This document shows positions 6,181 to 13,935 of a stretch of 16,831 nt of DNA, piece by piece. Under the pieces are notes generated by a model, which was not told the DNA's origin, searched no databases, and saw nothing but the letters and a program-made list of their open reading frames with translations. A program made the translations under genes and the position numbers. Position 1 is the stretch's first letter. The number at the start of each line of letters is the position of its first letter. The DNA is from Muribaculaceae bacterium (GTDB taxonomy: Bacteria > Bacteroidota > Bacteroidia > Bacteroidales > Muribaculaceae), in assembly GCA_029051445.1 (NCBI GenBank), contig JAIDKP010000364.1, forward strand, positions 1-16,831, read 5' to 3'.

Positions 6181-7446
6181 TTACGGTTCGTTATTCTTGA
6201 TTATTCTGATAAGTTCCAGGCGGCTCGCAGTTTTCTCCATTACCTCGACAGTATATCTGTCAGGGATATCAATGCATGTGCCCACCTCCGGTATCGATCC
6301 GGTGAGATACAGCACATAGCCTGCTATGGTCTGGTATTCGTCGCTCTCGGCAAGCCCAAGATGAAATGTCTCGTTGATTGACTCAATCTCCACACGCCCT
6401 GAAAACTCCCAAGTGTGATCGTCGATGCAGCGGGAGATAAGATCCGGCGTGTCATGCTCATCCTGAATATCACCGAATATTTCCTCGACAAGGTCCTCCA
6501 GCGTTACCATTCCGGCTGTGCCGCCAAACTCATCGACAACAATCGCCACAGATCTTTTCTCAGCGAGCAACCGCCGCATCATCTTGTTTGACAACAACGT
6601 TTCCGGGGCAAACAGCACCGGTTTCACGCGCTCCTTCCAGTCACTGTCGGTAGCAGTGAAAAGTTCGCTCACATGTATATAGCCCACGACATTGTCGATA
6701 TCGCCACGATATATTATTGCTTTTGAACGTCCGGTGGACGTAAAAAGTTCCTCAAGTTCCACGACATCGGCAGTCTCGATATCGACCCCCTTGATCTCAT
6801 TGCGCGGTATCATGCAGTCACGCAAATGATTTGTAGAGAAATCCAACGCGTTATGAAAAATCTTCACCTCGTTTTCGACCTCTTCGGCATGCTGATCCTC
6901 GATCGTGCGCTCAAGATACTGGTTAAGGTCGCCGACGCTCAAGAGCCCCGCACGGCTCCTCTCCCCTTTTATTCCGGCAAGAGCCATGAGACCGCGCGAT
7001 ATACATGTGGTGAGCATCGAGACAGGAAACAGGACTATGTAAAACAGATACAACGGTATCGCAAGTACTTTCAGCGAACTATTTGGATTAATCCTGAATA
7101 TGATCTTTGGAAAGAACTCGCCTGCAAGAAGAATAACCCCGGTGGAAATAAGAGTCGAGCATAGAAGCAGCACCGCCTCGCCGCTGACCCACTGCCTGAG
7201 CCACGGATCAAGCAATGCGCTGGCTCCCATGCCGTATATGACGAGCATGATGTTGTTGCCTACAAGAATTGTAGTAATGAAAAAAGAGGAGTGACTATAA
7301 AACAGGTTGAGAATATGACTCAAAGGCCCTCCACGCTTTGCATCAAGCTCAGTGCGCACCCTTTCACTCGTGACGTAGGCGATTTCGCTGCCAGAGAAAA
7401 GTGCCGAACAGATTAACGAAACTATAGCGACTACAATCCAGTTCAT
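6181..7446 (-). CDS. gldE: CNNM/CBS/CorC-domain membrane protein (GldE-like)
   Basis: A 421-residue inner-membrane protein. Residues 1-155 form a CNNM (DUF21) domain with about four hydrophobic segments (1-20, 51-75, 88-110, 124-150) and the motifs FSGSE and GEFFPK. Residues about 205-325 hold a CBS pair ending in VVDEFGGTAGMVTLEDLVEEIFGDI. Residues about 340-415 form the CorC/HlyC transporter-associated domain. In Bacteroidetes this family is annotated GldE, after a Flavobacterium gliding gene, but non-gliding gut species carry it too, and relatives (CorC, CNNM) are linked to Mg2+ transport. No other gliding gene is seen here, so ion transport or an envelope role is as likely. It overlaps lptC by ATGA, which suggests translational coupling. 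Confidence 0.88.
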   Translation of the reverse strand: MNWIVVAIVSLICSALFSGSEIAYVTSERVRTELDAKRGGPLSHILNLFYSHSSFFITTILVGNNIMLVIYGMGASALLDPWLRQWVSGEAVLLLCSTLISTGVILLAGEFFPKIIFRINPNSSLKVLAIPLYLFYIVLFPVSMLTTCISRGLMALAGIKGERSRAGLLSVGDLNQYLERTIEDQHAEEVENEVKIFHNALDFSTNHLRDCMIPRNEIKGVDIETADVVELEELFTSTGRSKAIIYRGDIDNVVGYIHVSELFTATDSDWKERVKPVLFAPETLLSNKMMRRLLAEKRSVAIVVDEFGGTAGMVTLEDLVEEIFGDIQDEHDTPDLISRCIDDHTWEFSGRVEIESINETFHLGLAESDEYQTIAGYVLYLTGSIPEVGTCIDIPDRYTVEVMEKTASRLELIRIIKNNEP

Positions 7447-8168
7447 GGCTCTCCTGTGTTTTGTTGACGTGAAGCAGGGCTGGTGACGGGTGCCGACGCA
7501 CTGTCGGAACGGGCTGAATCGGCAGAATGCAGCTGCGAGGTTCTTCTCGCCGTGGAGTCACGCCTTTCAGGAGTAGGTAAGATTGCCTGTACATCCAGAA
7601 TGGAATACTCGGTCATCTGCTCGTTTGATTCAAAGCCGACCCCTTCGATAGTTCTGTCAATGCGCTCTATTTGTATGAATGAATCGGAATACACTTTGCC
7701 GTTCTGCTGATCCCAGAACAGCTGTTCGACCGCAAAACGGTCACCGCCGGTATTACGCATACGCACATTTCCATCAAAACGCCACAGCCGCTTGGCATTG
7801 AAGTACACAGCCGAATCAGACCGGAAAGTAGCCTCTACTTCCCGATTGTCGTCATACCGCTCCATATCCAGCCCCTCAGGAAAACTCCAATAAGGTTCTC
7901 TGGCTTCATCAAACATGAGCCAGGAAGGAGCTGTAATATGGTAACGCGTGTAACCCGAGTCCGATACAAGGGTAGAGACATTGAGGGTGCGCATCGTCGG
8001 GAATTCACCGGGATCCACCTCTTCAATAGTGTCCTTTTTTTCCTGCGAGCATCCGACAAGTACTCCCACGGCGAGAAGCACTATGACCGGAAGCATGTAT
8101 ATGGCTCCCGGCCTCCTGCGTGCGCAAGATTCCGCCGGCAACGGATCGGTATCGGGTATCTCGGTCAT
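7443..8168 (-). CDS. lptC: LPS export protein LptC-like lipoprotein
   Basis: A 241-residue protein of the LptC/YrbK family, whose members pass LPS from the inner-membrane LptBFG transporter to LptA in the periplasm. After an N-terminal stretch with three Arg (17-19) comes a hydrophobic segment (25-39) ending in LVGC, so Cys40 may be lipidated; Enterobacterial LptC is instead a bitopic membrane protein. Residues about 60-197 are the beta-rich LptC fold (VYFNAKRLWRFDGNV, DSFIQIER, GVGFESNEQMTEYSI). Residues 198-241 are a Ser/Ala/Arg/Gln-rich tail outside the fold. The ATG at 8168 is chosen because it overlaps the preceding stop as ATGA; Met25 would leave only 15 residues before the lipobox Cys. 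A 4-bp overlap also links it to gldE downstream. Confidence 0.85.
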   Translation of the reverse strand: MTEIPDTDPLPAESCARRRPGAIYMLPVIVLLAVGVLVGCSQEKKDTIEEVDPGEFPTMRTLNVSTLVSDSGYTRYHITAPSWLMFDEAREPYWSFPEGLDMERYDDNREVEATFRSDSAVYFNAKRLWRFDGNVRMRNTGGDRFAVEQLFWDQQNGKVYSDSFIQIERIDRTIEGVGFESNEQMTEYSILDVQAILPTPERRDSTARRTSQLHSADSARSDSASAPVTSPASRQQNTGEP

Positions 8169-9406
8169 CTCAGTTTGTTCTGCCAGAACCAGAGTTCATT
8201 GAAGTTTACACCAAGGGTCACGAAGATATAGTCCTCCTTGACCAGCGCCTGCGGACGTGCAGCACGGCGTTTATACTCAAAACCGATATTGATATATGTT
8301 TTTCCCCCGGGTGCCGGAAGTCCGAAACCGGCATGAAGGCCGTACTCCCTCACTGTATTTCCCATCATGGTCCAGTAGTCTCGTGTGGCCGATATGCCGG
8401 CACGATACTGGATACGCGACATATATCCACCTCTGCCATTATGCATATACTGAAATCCCACAGCACCTTTGTAGCGGTCGACAAATCCGGAATTTCCGAT
8501 CTCTTCAAACGACTGGAAGCGTGCTTTGCTCCAAGGCTGATATGTGACATCTGCCTCGACCATCAGACGACCGTCCCATTCCCAGTTCAATCCGGCTCCC
8601 CACGTATCGGGAAGTGTGTATAGCCCGCGCAACTTGGTATATCCAACTGTATCCGGCACAATCTCGGTCTGCGATGCATCGTAGTAGACACCATAGGTCT
8701 CGCCATGCAGACTGTTTCCAGGGGTATATGTCACACCGGCCGTGATGCGGTTACGCTTATTGATCTGAAAGGAATACTGCAATCCAAGCTGTACCCTGAA
8801 GTCACGCACCTGCATGTTGCGTTCAAAAAGGGATGTGGATCCTGTGCTTGTATAAGCGTAGTTATCGTGAAGGATTGTTCCGAAAAGGTACTGGAAGTTG
8901 GCTCCAAAAGTCAGCCCCTTTACAGGACGGGCAGCCAGACCGATATAAAGCTCGCTTATTCCTCCGCTGCCTTCACGGCTCTGCGCTCCGTTGCTGATTT
9001 TGTCGCCGAACGAATATCCCACCGACGAGAATGGAAGAAGTCCTATGCTTCCGCCTCCCCACTTTGTGACCGGAAACTGCATTGTGATGTAGTTCAGTCC
9101 TCCGCCAAATTTATGTCCTTTCAGGTCTCCTTCGGTCGTCGACAGATTGTTGATATCGACTCCCATATCAAAAAGAAATGTGAGAGAATCGATCGCAGCA
9201 TAGCTTGCAGGATTCATGACGTTGATCTGTCGCCCTGAGTTCATGGCGTAGCCAACACCACCCATAGCGCGCTGTGACGAAGTGGCGTTGTCGCCGAGTG
9301 TGCCATAACCGTAGCGCGAGTAGGGTGTCTCGGCAAGCTGCGCCGATGCCAGAGCCGGTGCAATGACAGCGGCGAGCATTATCGCAAGCTTTTTAATGCG
9401 TTTCAT
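8165..9406 (-). CDS. Outer-membrane beta-barrel protein
   Basis: A 413-residue protein with a signal peptide (MKRIKKLAIM..., cleavage likely ASA|Q23). The mature part begins AETPYSRYGYGTLGD, a sequence familiar from Bacteroidetes outer-membrane proteins beside lptC and coaX. The remainder shows alternating amphipathic strands with frequent Gly and aromatic residues (FGANFQYLFG, FRVQLGLQYSF, RITAGVTYTPG, YINIGFEYKRR), as in FadL/OmpP1-like transport barrels, and the last strand ends near FVTLGVNF. Its position directly before lptC and gldE points to outer-membrane biogenesis or transport, but no substrate can be named. It starts 25 bp after coaX and its stop overlaps the lptC start. Confidence 0.75.
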   Translation of the reverse strand: MKRIKKLAIMLAAVIAPALASAQLAETPYSRYGYGTLGDNATSSQRAMGGVGYAMNSGRQINVMNPASYAAIDSLTFLFDMGVDINNLSTTEGDLKGHKFGGGLNYITMQFPVTKWGGGSIGLLPFSSVGYSFGDKISNGAQSREGSGGISELYIGLAARPVKGLTFGANFQYLFGTILHDNYAYTSTGSTSLFERNMQVRDFRVQLGLQYSFQINKRNRITAGVTYTPGNSLHGETYGVYYDASQTEIVPDTVGYTKLRGLYTLPDTWGAGLNWEWDGRLMVEADVTYQPWSKARFQSFEEIGNSGFVDRYKGAVGFQYMHNGRGGYMSRIQYRAGISATRDYWTMMGNTVREYGLHAGFGLPAPGGKTYINIGFEYKRRAARPQALVKEDYIFVTLGVNFNELWFWQNKLR

Positions 9407-9431
9407 CTATAATAAATATCTTAAACTATAA

Positions 9432-10160
9432 TCAATTGTTTTGAAGGAATTTGAGCAGATAGCGCAATCCCAGAGTAACCAGATGAGGCTGATGATCGAT
9501 ATCAAACTCAAGCAATCGGGCAATACGCCGCGCCGATCCTCCGGTTATTACCGTCACAGCTCCGTCAGGCAATATCGAATGGTAGAATGCGACCTCGGCT
9601 GCAATACCTCTTATCGCCCCGGCTCTCAAGGCTGTATCGGTGTCATATCCCCATGTGGGAAGAGCACCGTCAAGCTCCACTTTCGGGAGTCTGGCAGTAA
9701 ATGCATTAAGTGCCTTGAGCCTAAGCGACATTCCCGGGGCGATATTACCACCGGTAAATACTCCGTCGGCACTCATGCGGTCGTATGTTATCGCCGTTCC
9801 GAGATCAACCACAAGCAGCTCGGAACCTGGATGCAGACTCCATGCACCGATACTTCCTGCGATACGATCCACGCCCAGAGTGTTTCTGGATGCATATCCT
9901 ATCTTTATCGGCAACGGCGTGTCGTGATCGAGAATTCTCAATGACACACCAGCTTCTGAAAGAACTTCCGATGCAGCTGAGCCGTCATCGGTTACCGAAC
10001 AATATATCGCGTCGTCGATGTCGTGTCTCGCTGCAAGAGCCCTAAGTTGGCGGCGGATGCAAGCAGGAGGCATGACGACAGTCTCTATCAGATCATCGTC
10101 ATCCCACACGTCGGCTTTCAACGCACTGTTGCCTCGGTCGAGTGTCAGCAGGCAGCCCAT
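9432..10160 (-). CDS. coaX: Type III pantothenate kinase
   Basis: A 242-residue kinase of the ASKHA (acetate and sugar kinase/Hsp70/actin) fold that phosphorylates pantothenate, the first committed step of CoA synthesis. The family motifs are in order: LTLDRGNS (Asp8, phosphate 1 site), NTLGVDRIAGSIGA (Asp98), VVDLGTAITYD (119-127) and FTGGNIAPG (136-143), with GAIRGI and VITGGSA in the C-terminal half. The length is typical. It is the first gene of the long minus-strand run and has a perfect -7 box 22 bp upstream. CoaX typically needs a monovalent cation and is not inhibited by CoA, so transcription may be its main control; this last point is inference. Confidence 0.95.
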   Translation of the reverse strand: MGCLLTLDRGNSALKADVWDDDDLIETVVMPPACIRRQLRALAARHDIDDAIYCSVTDDGSAASEVLSEAGVSLRILDHDTPLPIKIGYASRNTLGVDRIAGSIGAWSLHPGSELLVVDLGTAITYDRMSADGVFTGGNIAPGMSLRLKALNAFTARLPKVELDGALPTWGYDTDTALRAGAIRGIAAEVAFYHSILPDGAVTVITGGSARRIARLLEFDIDHQPHLVTLGLRYLLKFLQNN

Positions 10161-10181
10161 TTACTTCTACACATTTGAGCG

Positions 10182-10211
10182 CAAATTTAGTCATTTATCC
10201 GATATTACAAT
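10182..10211 (-). promoter_or_regulatory. Promoter of the coaX-to-truA run
   Basis: On the minus strand TAAATTTG (10189-10182) is a perfect -7 box. ATTG (10211-10208) lies 18 nt upstream, a near match to the -33 box. It sits between the CoA-transferase hairpin (10244-10269) and the coaX start at 10160, giving a leader of roughly 15 nt. Confidence 0.6.
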
Positions 10212-10243
10212 GCCACAGGCAGCAAATAAGCGCCCAAATAGCA

Positions 10244-10269
10244 GCGGGCAAGCCCAAAAGGCTGCCCGC
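10244..10269 (-). terminator. Hairpin terminator after the CoA-transferase gene
   Basis: GCGGGC (10244-10249) pairs with GCCCGC (10264-10269), and the stem continues through A-T and GCC/GGC pairs after one bulged A to a 5-nt loop, about ten pairs in all. It begins 22 nt after the stop at 10292. The downstream tract on the minus strand (TGCTATTTGGGC) is only weakly T-rich, so efficiency is uncertain. Confidence 0.55.
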
Positions 10270-10291
10270 ATTTATCGGTAAAGATTTGACA

Positions 10292-11788
10292 TCAAAGATA
10301 TTTAGAGAAGTCAACATTGCGCATGTCGCCTGTCTCAACAAACGCATTGTGGAATGCCATAGCCGCATGAATGGCATGCGGTGTCTGGCCGACTCCATTG
10401 GCGATCTTGAGATAATCGCGGAGCTGCTCGCGGAACATCGGGTGCGCACAGTTGTCGATAATGAGATGCGCTCGCTGCAACGGATCCTTGCCACGGAGAT
10501 CGGCCACACCCTGATCGGTTATTATGATATCTACAGAGTGTTCTGAGTGATCGGCATGAGCAACCATCGGTACGATGTTGCTTATAAGACCGCCCTTGGA
10601 GACAGAAGGACACGAGAAGATGGAAATATAGGCATTGCGGGTGAAGTCGCCTGAACCACCGATTCCATTCATCATGCGTGTACCAAGTACATGGGTCGAG
10701 TTCACTGCACCAAATATATCGGCCTCAAGCGCGGTATTCATCGCAATGACTCCAAGACGACGGATCACCTCCGGGCTGTTGGAGATCTCGGCCGGACGCA
10801 TCAGGATCTTGTCATGGAAGAAGTCGAGATCCTTGAAGAGGATTTCCTCGGTAGCATCACTGAATGTCATCGAGCATGTCGACGCAAATGTACATTTTCC
10901 TTTCTTCATCAGCTCAAGCACTGCATCCTGAATCACCTCGGTATACATCATGAACTGCGGGATCTCAGGGCTTTCGCCAAGATCATAAAGCACAGCATTG
11001 GCCACATTTCCGACACCCGACTGCAACGGGAGGAAGGACTTGGGTATGCGTCCCATACGATACTCTCCAAGAAGGAACTCAACCACATTGGCTCCGATCT
11101 GCTTGCTCACCTCATCGACCTCGGTAAACGGCTTCACACCGTCGAGGCTGTAGGTCTCAACAACACCCACAACTTTTTTGGGATCAACTTTCAACACCGG
11201 AGTGCCGATACGGTCTTTGGGGGTGTAGACAGGTATCTCACGACGTGCCGGAGGATCAAGCGGCTTGTAGACATCGTGCATGCCATAGAGACTTGTAGGC
11301 AGCTCTGTGTTATGCTCAATAAGAATCTTGTCGGCAAGATCAACATATGTAGGACCGTTGCCAAGCCCGGTTCCGAGAAGAATATTGCCTTCTTCATCAA
11401 TATCTGCAGCCTCAATGATGGCATAGTCGAAATGGCCGTAGAATCCATAACGGGCTTCCTGAGCCATTTCGCTGAGATGGCGGTCGAAATAGTGTGTATC
11501 GTGGGAATTTATGCGCTTGCGCAGATCAGGCGTGTTCTGATATGGTGCGCGCATGTTGATCGCATTGTTCTGGGCAAGGATGCCGTCGACATGCATTGAG
11601 GTCGATGCTCCGGTGAAAAGATTGATTTTGAACGGGCGTCCCTCTTCATGCTCCTTTGCAGCCTTGTGGGCCACCGCTTCGGGAATAAATTTGGGTGTAC
11701 CGGGGGCTGTAAAACCAGAAAGGCCTATGGTATCACCATTTTTGATAAGTGCCGCAGCCTCGTCGGCAGTCAGTTTTGCGTAAGCCAT
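10292..11788 (-). CDS. Succinyl-CoA:acetate CoA-transferase / acetyl-CoA hydrolase family
   Basis: A 498-residue protein of the acetyl-CoA hydrolase/transferase family, close to succinyl-CoA:acetate CoA-transferases (AarC, ScpC, Cat1 type). The conserved N-terminal segment GDTIGLSGFTAPGTPK is present. The catalytic glutamate, which forms the glutamyl-CoA thioester, is Glu284 in MMYTEVIQD. Oxyanion and CoA-site glycines appear in PLQSGVGNVANAV and in NGIGGSGDFTRNA, and the family C-terminal signature ITDQGVADLRG is intact. In fermenting Bacteroidales such an enzyme moves CoA among acetate, succinate and propionate. Substrate preference cannot be read from the sequence, so no symbol is given. 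It is transcribed alone, with a promoter inside the shared region with miaB. Confidence 0.92.
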   Translation of the reverse strand: MAYAKLTADEAAALIKNGDTIGLSGFTAPGTPKFIPEAVAHKAAKEHEEGRPFKINLFTGASTSMHVDGILAQNNAINMRAPYQNTPDLRKRINSHDTHYFDRHLSEMAQEARYGFYGHFDYAIIEAADIDEEGNILLGTGLGNGPTYVDLADKILIEHNTELPTSLYGMHDVYKPLDPPARREIPVYTPKDRIGTPVLKVDPKKVVGVVETYSLDGVKPFTEVDEVSKQIGANVVEFLLGEYRMGRIPKSFLPLQSGVGNVANAVLYDLGESPEIPQFMMYTEVIQDAVLELMKKGKCTFASTCSMTFSDATEEILFKDLDFFHDKILMRPAEISNSPEVIRRLGVIAMNTALEADIFGAVNSTHVLGTRMMNGIGGSGDFTRNAYISIFSCPSVSKGGLISNIVPMVAHADHSEHSVDIIITDQGVADLRGKDPLQRAHLIIDNCAHPMFREQLRDYLKIANGVGQTPHAIHAAMAFHNAFVETGDMRNVDFSKYL

Positions 11789-11839
11789 AAGTTGTGATTT
11801 CTATTTCTTCGGGAACTGCCGGAAGGTCCTTTCCGAACA

Positions 11840-11871
11840 GTTGCCCAATTACACGCGATTTTATATTTTTG
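11840..11871 (+). promoter_or_regulatory. Candidate rightward promoter for miaB
   Basis: GTTG (11840-11843), a 20-nt spacer and TATTTTTG (11864-11871) give a perfect -7 box with a 3-of-4 match at -33. The leader to the miaB ATG would be about 85 nt. A poorer alternative nearer to miaB is TTTG (11898-11901), a 23-nt spacer and TATTTTAC (11925-11932). The -7 box is one arm of an inverted repeat shared with the leftward promoter. Confidence 0.5.
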
Positions 11872-11881
11872 TGCAAAAATA
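11864..11881. repeat. Inverted repeat formed by two opposing -7 boxes
   Basis: TATTTTTG (11864-11871) and CAAAAATA (11874-11881) are perfect inverted copies two bases apart. Each arm is a perfect -7 box for one strand, and the outer -33-like boxes are also placed symmetrically, 20 nt away on each side. The palindrome could serve as an operator as well. Confidence 0.75.
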
Positions 11882-11905
11882 TGTATTAACTCCGTGTTTT
11901 GCAAT
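11874..11905 (-). promoter_or_regulatory. Candidate leftward promoter for the CoA-transferase
   Basis: On the minus strand ATTG (11905-11902), a 20-nt spacer and TATTTTTG (11881-11874) fit the Bacteroidetes pattern with one mismatch. The leader to the ATG at 11788 is about 80 nt. It faces the miaB promoter, so its start site should fall within or just past the other -7 box. Confidence 0.6.
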
Positions 11906-11964
11906 ATCCGCAAAGTTTTTCACGTATTTTACCAGACATGGAGACATCACGACCATAACACAGG

Positions 11965-13296
11965 ATGGAAAAAGAAAAAAACCTATATATAGAGACCTAT
12001 GGCTGCCAGATGAATGTGGCAGACTCGGAAGTCGTGGCAGCCGTCATGGAAATGTCGGGCTACAGCATCACCGACTCAGCCGAGGAAGCCGACGCCATAT
12101 TGCTCAACACATGCTCCATACGCGACAACGCCGAGCAGAAAATCATCTCCCGTCTTGCATTCTTCAATTCCATGCGCCGCAAGCGTGGCAACCGCAGAAT
12201 GATACTTGGAGTAGTAGGCTGCATGGCCGAACGTGTAAAAGAGACTCTTTTAGAGAACCACGGCGTCGACCTGGTCGCAGGCCCGGACTCCTATCTTGAT
12301 CTTCCGGCATTGTTTGCCTCTGCCGAAGCCGGAGAAAAAGCCATCAATGTCGAACTGTCGACAACCGAGACCTATCGCGACATAACTCCCTCGCGAATAA
12401 CAGGCAACCGTGTAAGCGGCTTTGTGTCGATAATGCGCGGATGCAACAATTTCTGCACATACTGCATCGTACCCTATACCCGAGGCCGCGAGCGCTCAAG
12501 AGCCGTAGACAGCATTCTGCGCGAAGTCGCCGACCTGCGCGACCGCGGATTCAAGGAAGTCACTCTGCTGGGTCAGAATGTCAACAGCTACAGACACATC
12601 GACAGCGAGAGCGGCAATATCACAGATTTTGCCGGTCTGCTATCCATAGTAGCCGAAAGCGCGCCGGAAATGCGCATACGCTTCACGACCTCACACCCCA
12701 AGGACATGACCGACGAGATACTTGCCGCCGTAGCATCGCACGACAACATCGCCCGCCACATCCATCTGCCTGTTCAGAGCGGCTCTGACAGCGTGCTCAA
12801 GGCGATGAACCGAAAGTACACACGTGAGTGGTATCTCGACCGAATCGCCGCGATACGCCGCATCATTCCCGATTGCGCGATATCAACCGATCTATTTACC
12901 GGCTTCCACAATGAGAGCGAAGAAGATTTCCAACAGACGCTGTCACTGATGAAAGAGGTGGGATTTGATGCCGCATTCATGTTCAAATACAGCGAACGCC
13001 CGGGAACAGTCGCATCACGCACTTTGCCTGACAATATTGCCGAAGATGTAAAGATCGACCGCCTTAACCGTATGATCGAGGTTCAGAACCAATTGTCGGC
13101 AATATCAAACCAGAGAGAGATCGGCAAGACACGCCAGGTTCTTGTCGAAGGTGTGTCAAAAAGAAATATCAAGGAATGGATCGGCCGCACATCGCAAAAT
13201 AAATCGGTAGTATTTCCCAAAGGAGACTTCAAGGTCGGCGACTTTGTAGATGTGACAATCACCGATGCCACCTCCGCAACACTCTTTGCCAAATGA
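11965..13296 (+). CDS. miaB: tRNA-2-methylthio-N6-dimethylallyladenosine synthase
   Basis: A 443-residue radical-SAM methylthiotransferase that converts i6A37 to ms2i6A37 in tRNAs reading UNN codons. The N-terminal cluster cysteines are Cys14 (YGCQMN), Cys50 (NTCSIRD) and Cys86 (VGCMAER). The radical-SAM CxxxCxxC is Cys160, Cys164 and Cys167 in GCNNFCTYCIVPYTRGRE. LGQNVNSY, HLPVQSGSD and FTGFHNESEEDF follow in the usual order, and residues from about 380 form a TRAM domain. The length matches MiaB, and the NVNSY and IVPYTRGRE forms fit MiaB better than MtaB or RimO. Its stop overlaps the ruvA start by ATGA. Confidence 0.96.
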   Translation: MEKEKNLYIETYGCQMNVADSEVVAAVMEMSGYSITDSAEEADAILLNTCSIRDNAEQKIISRLAFFNSMRRKRGNRRMILGVVGCMAERVKETLLENHGVDLVAGPDSYLDLPALFASAEAGEKAINVELSTTETYRDITPSRITGNRVSGFVSIMRGCNNFCTYCIVPYTRGRERSRAVDSILREVADLRDRGFKEVTLLGQNVNSYRHIDSESGNITDFAGLLSIVAESAPEMRIRFTTSHPKDMTDEILAAVASHDNIARHIHLPVQSGSDSVLKAMNRKYTREWYLDRIAAIRRIIPDCAISTDLFTGFHNESEEDFQQTLSLMKEVGFDAAFMFKYSERPGTVASRTLPDNIAEDVKIDRLNRMIEVQNQLSAISNQREIGKTRQVLVEGVSKRNIKEWIGRTSQNKSVVFPKGDFKVGDFVDVTITDATSATLFAK

Positions 13297-13889
13297 TCGA
13301 GTATGTGAAAGGAACTGTCGAGGAACTGACCCCGACATACGCAGTGATCGATTGCTCAGGCCTCGGTTACCGGTGCGAGATCTCATTGCCCACCTTCACG
13401 GCGATCGAGGGAAAGTCACAGGTAAAACTGCTGGTGCACGAAGCCATAAGGGAAGATGCATGGACACTCTACGGGTTTATCGATGAACGCGAGCGCGGAC
13501 TATTCAGACTTCTCATCGGAGTGTCGGGCGTAGGCGCAGGTACAGCACGCATGATCCTGTCGGCATTGTCGGCAACTGAGCTCGAAGCGGCAATAATCAA
13601 CGGAGACCACCTGAAGCTGAAGGCTGTAAAAGGTATCGGCGCAAAAACCGCCCAGCGCATAATCGTAGATCTGAAAGACAAGGTGAAACCATCGGATGAT
13701 ACCGATATGGCATCAGTCATAGCCGCCGGCAAAGCAACTTCGTCGCCGGCATTTGAAGAATCTCTTGCCGCTCTCACAATGCTTGGTTTCCAACGCGCAC
13801 ATGCAGAGAAGGTCCTGAAAAAACTTTACGAAGCAGATCCGGCTCTAAAAGTCGAAACCGCCATAAAACAGGCACTTGCCTTGCTTTAG
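13293..13889 (+). CDS. ruvA: Holliday junction helicase subunit RuvA
   Basis: A 198-residue DNA-binding protein that tetramerises on Holliday junctions and recruits the RuvB motor. Residues 1-64 are the OB-fold domain (MIEYVKGTVEEL..., ending YGFIDERE), with the acidic pin at Glu54-Asp55. Two helix-hairpin-helix motifs follow: GVSGVGAGTARMIL (77-89) and VKGIGAKTAQRII (112-124). A linker of about 20 residues leads to domain III (154-198, EESLAALTMLGF...), which contacts RuvB. The length is normal. Neither ruvB nor ruvC is in the window. It overlaps the miaB stop by 4 bp, so the two are probably coupled; the next gene starts 46 bp later. Confidence 0.97.
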   Translation: MIEYVKGTVEELTPTYAVIDCSGLGYRCEISLPTFTAIEGKSQVKLLVHEAIREDAWTLYGFIDERERGLFRLLIGVSGVGAGTARMILSALSATELEAAIINGDHLKLKAVKGIGAKTAQRIIVDLKDKVKPSDDTDMASVIAAGKATSSPAFEESLAALTMLGFQRAHAEKVLKKLYEADPALKVETAIKQALALL

Positions 13890-13935
13890 ACAACACAATA
13901 AGTCACCTAACCACTTAAATAAATCTAATCAAACC

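Noticed and set aside
10691..11599. 302-codon open frame on the plus strand opposite the CoA-transferase gene
   Set aside because: It is antisense to a full-length conserved enzyme, with Cys/His-rich shadow composition and no domain.
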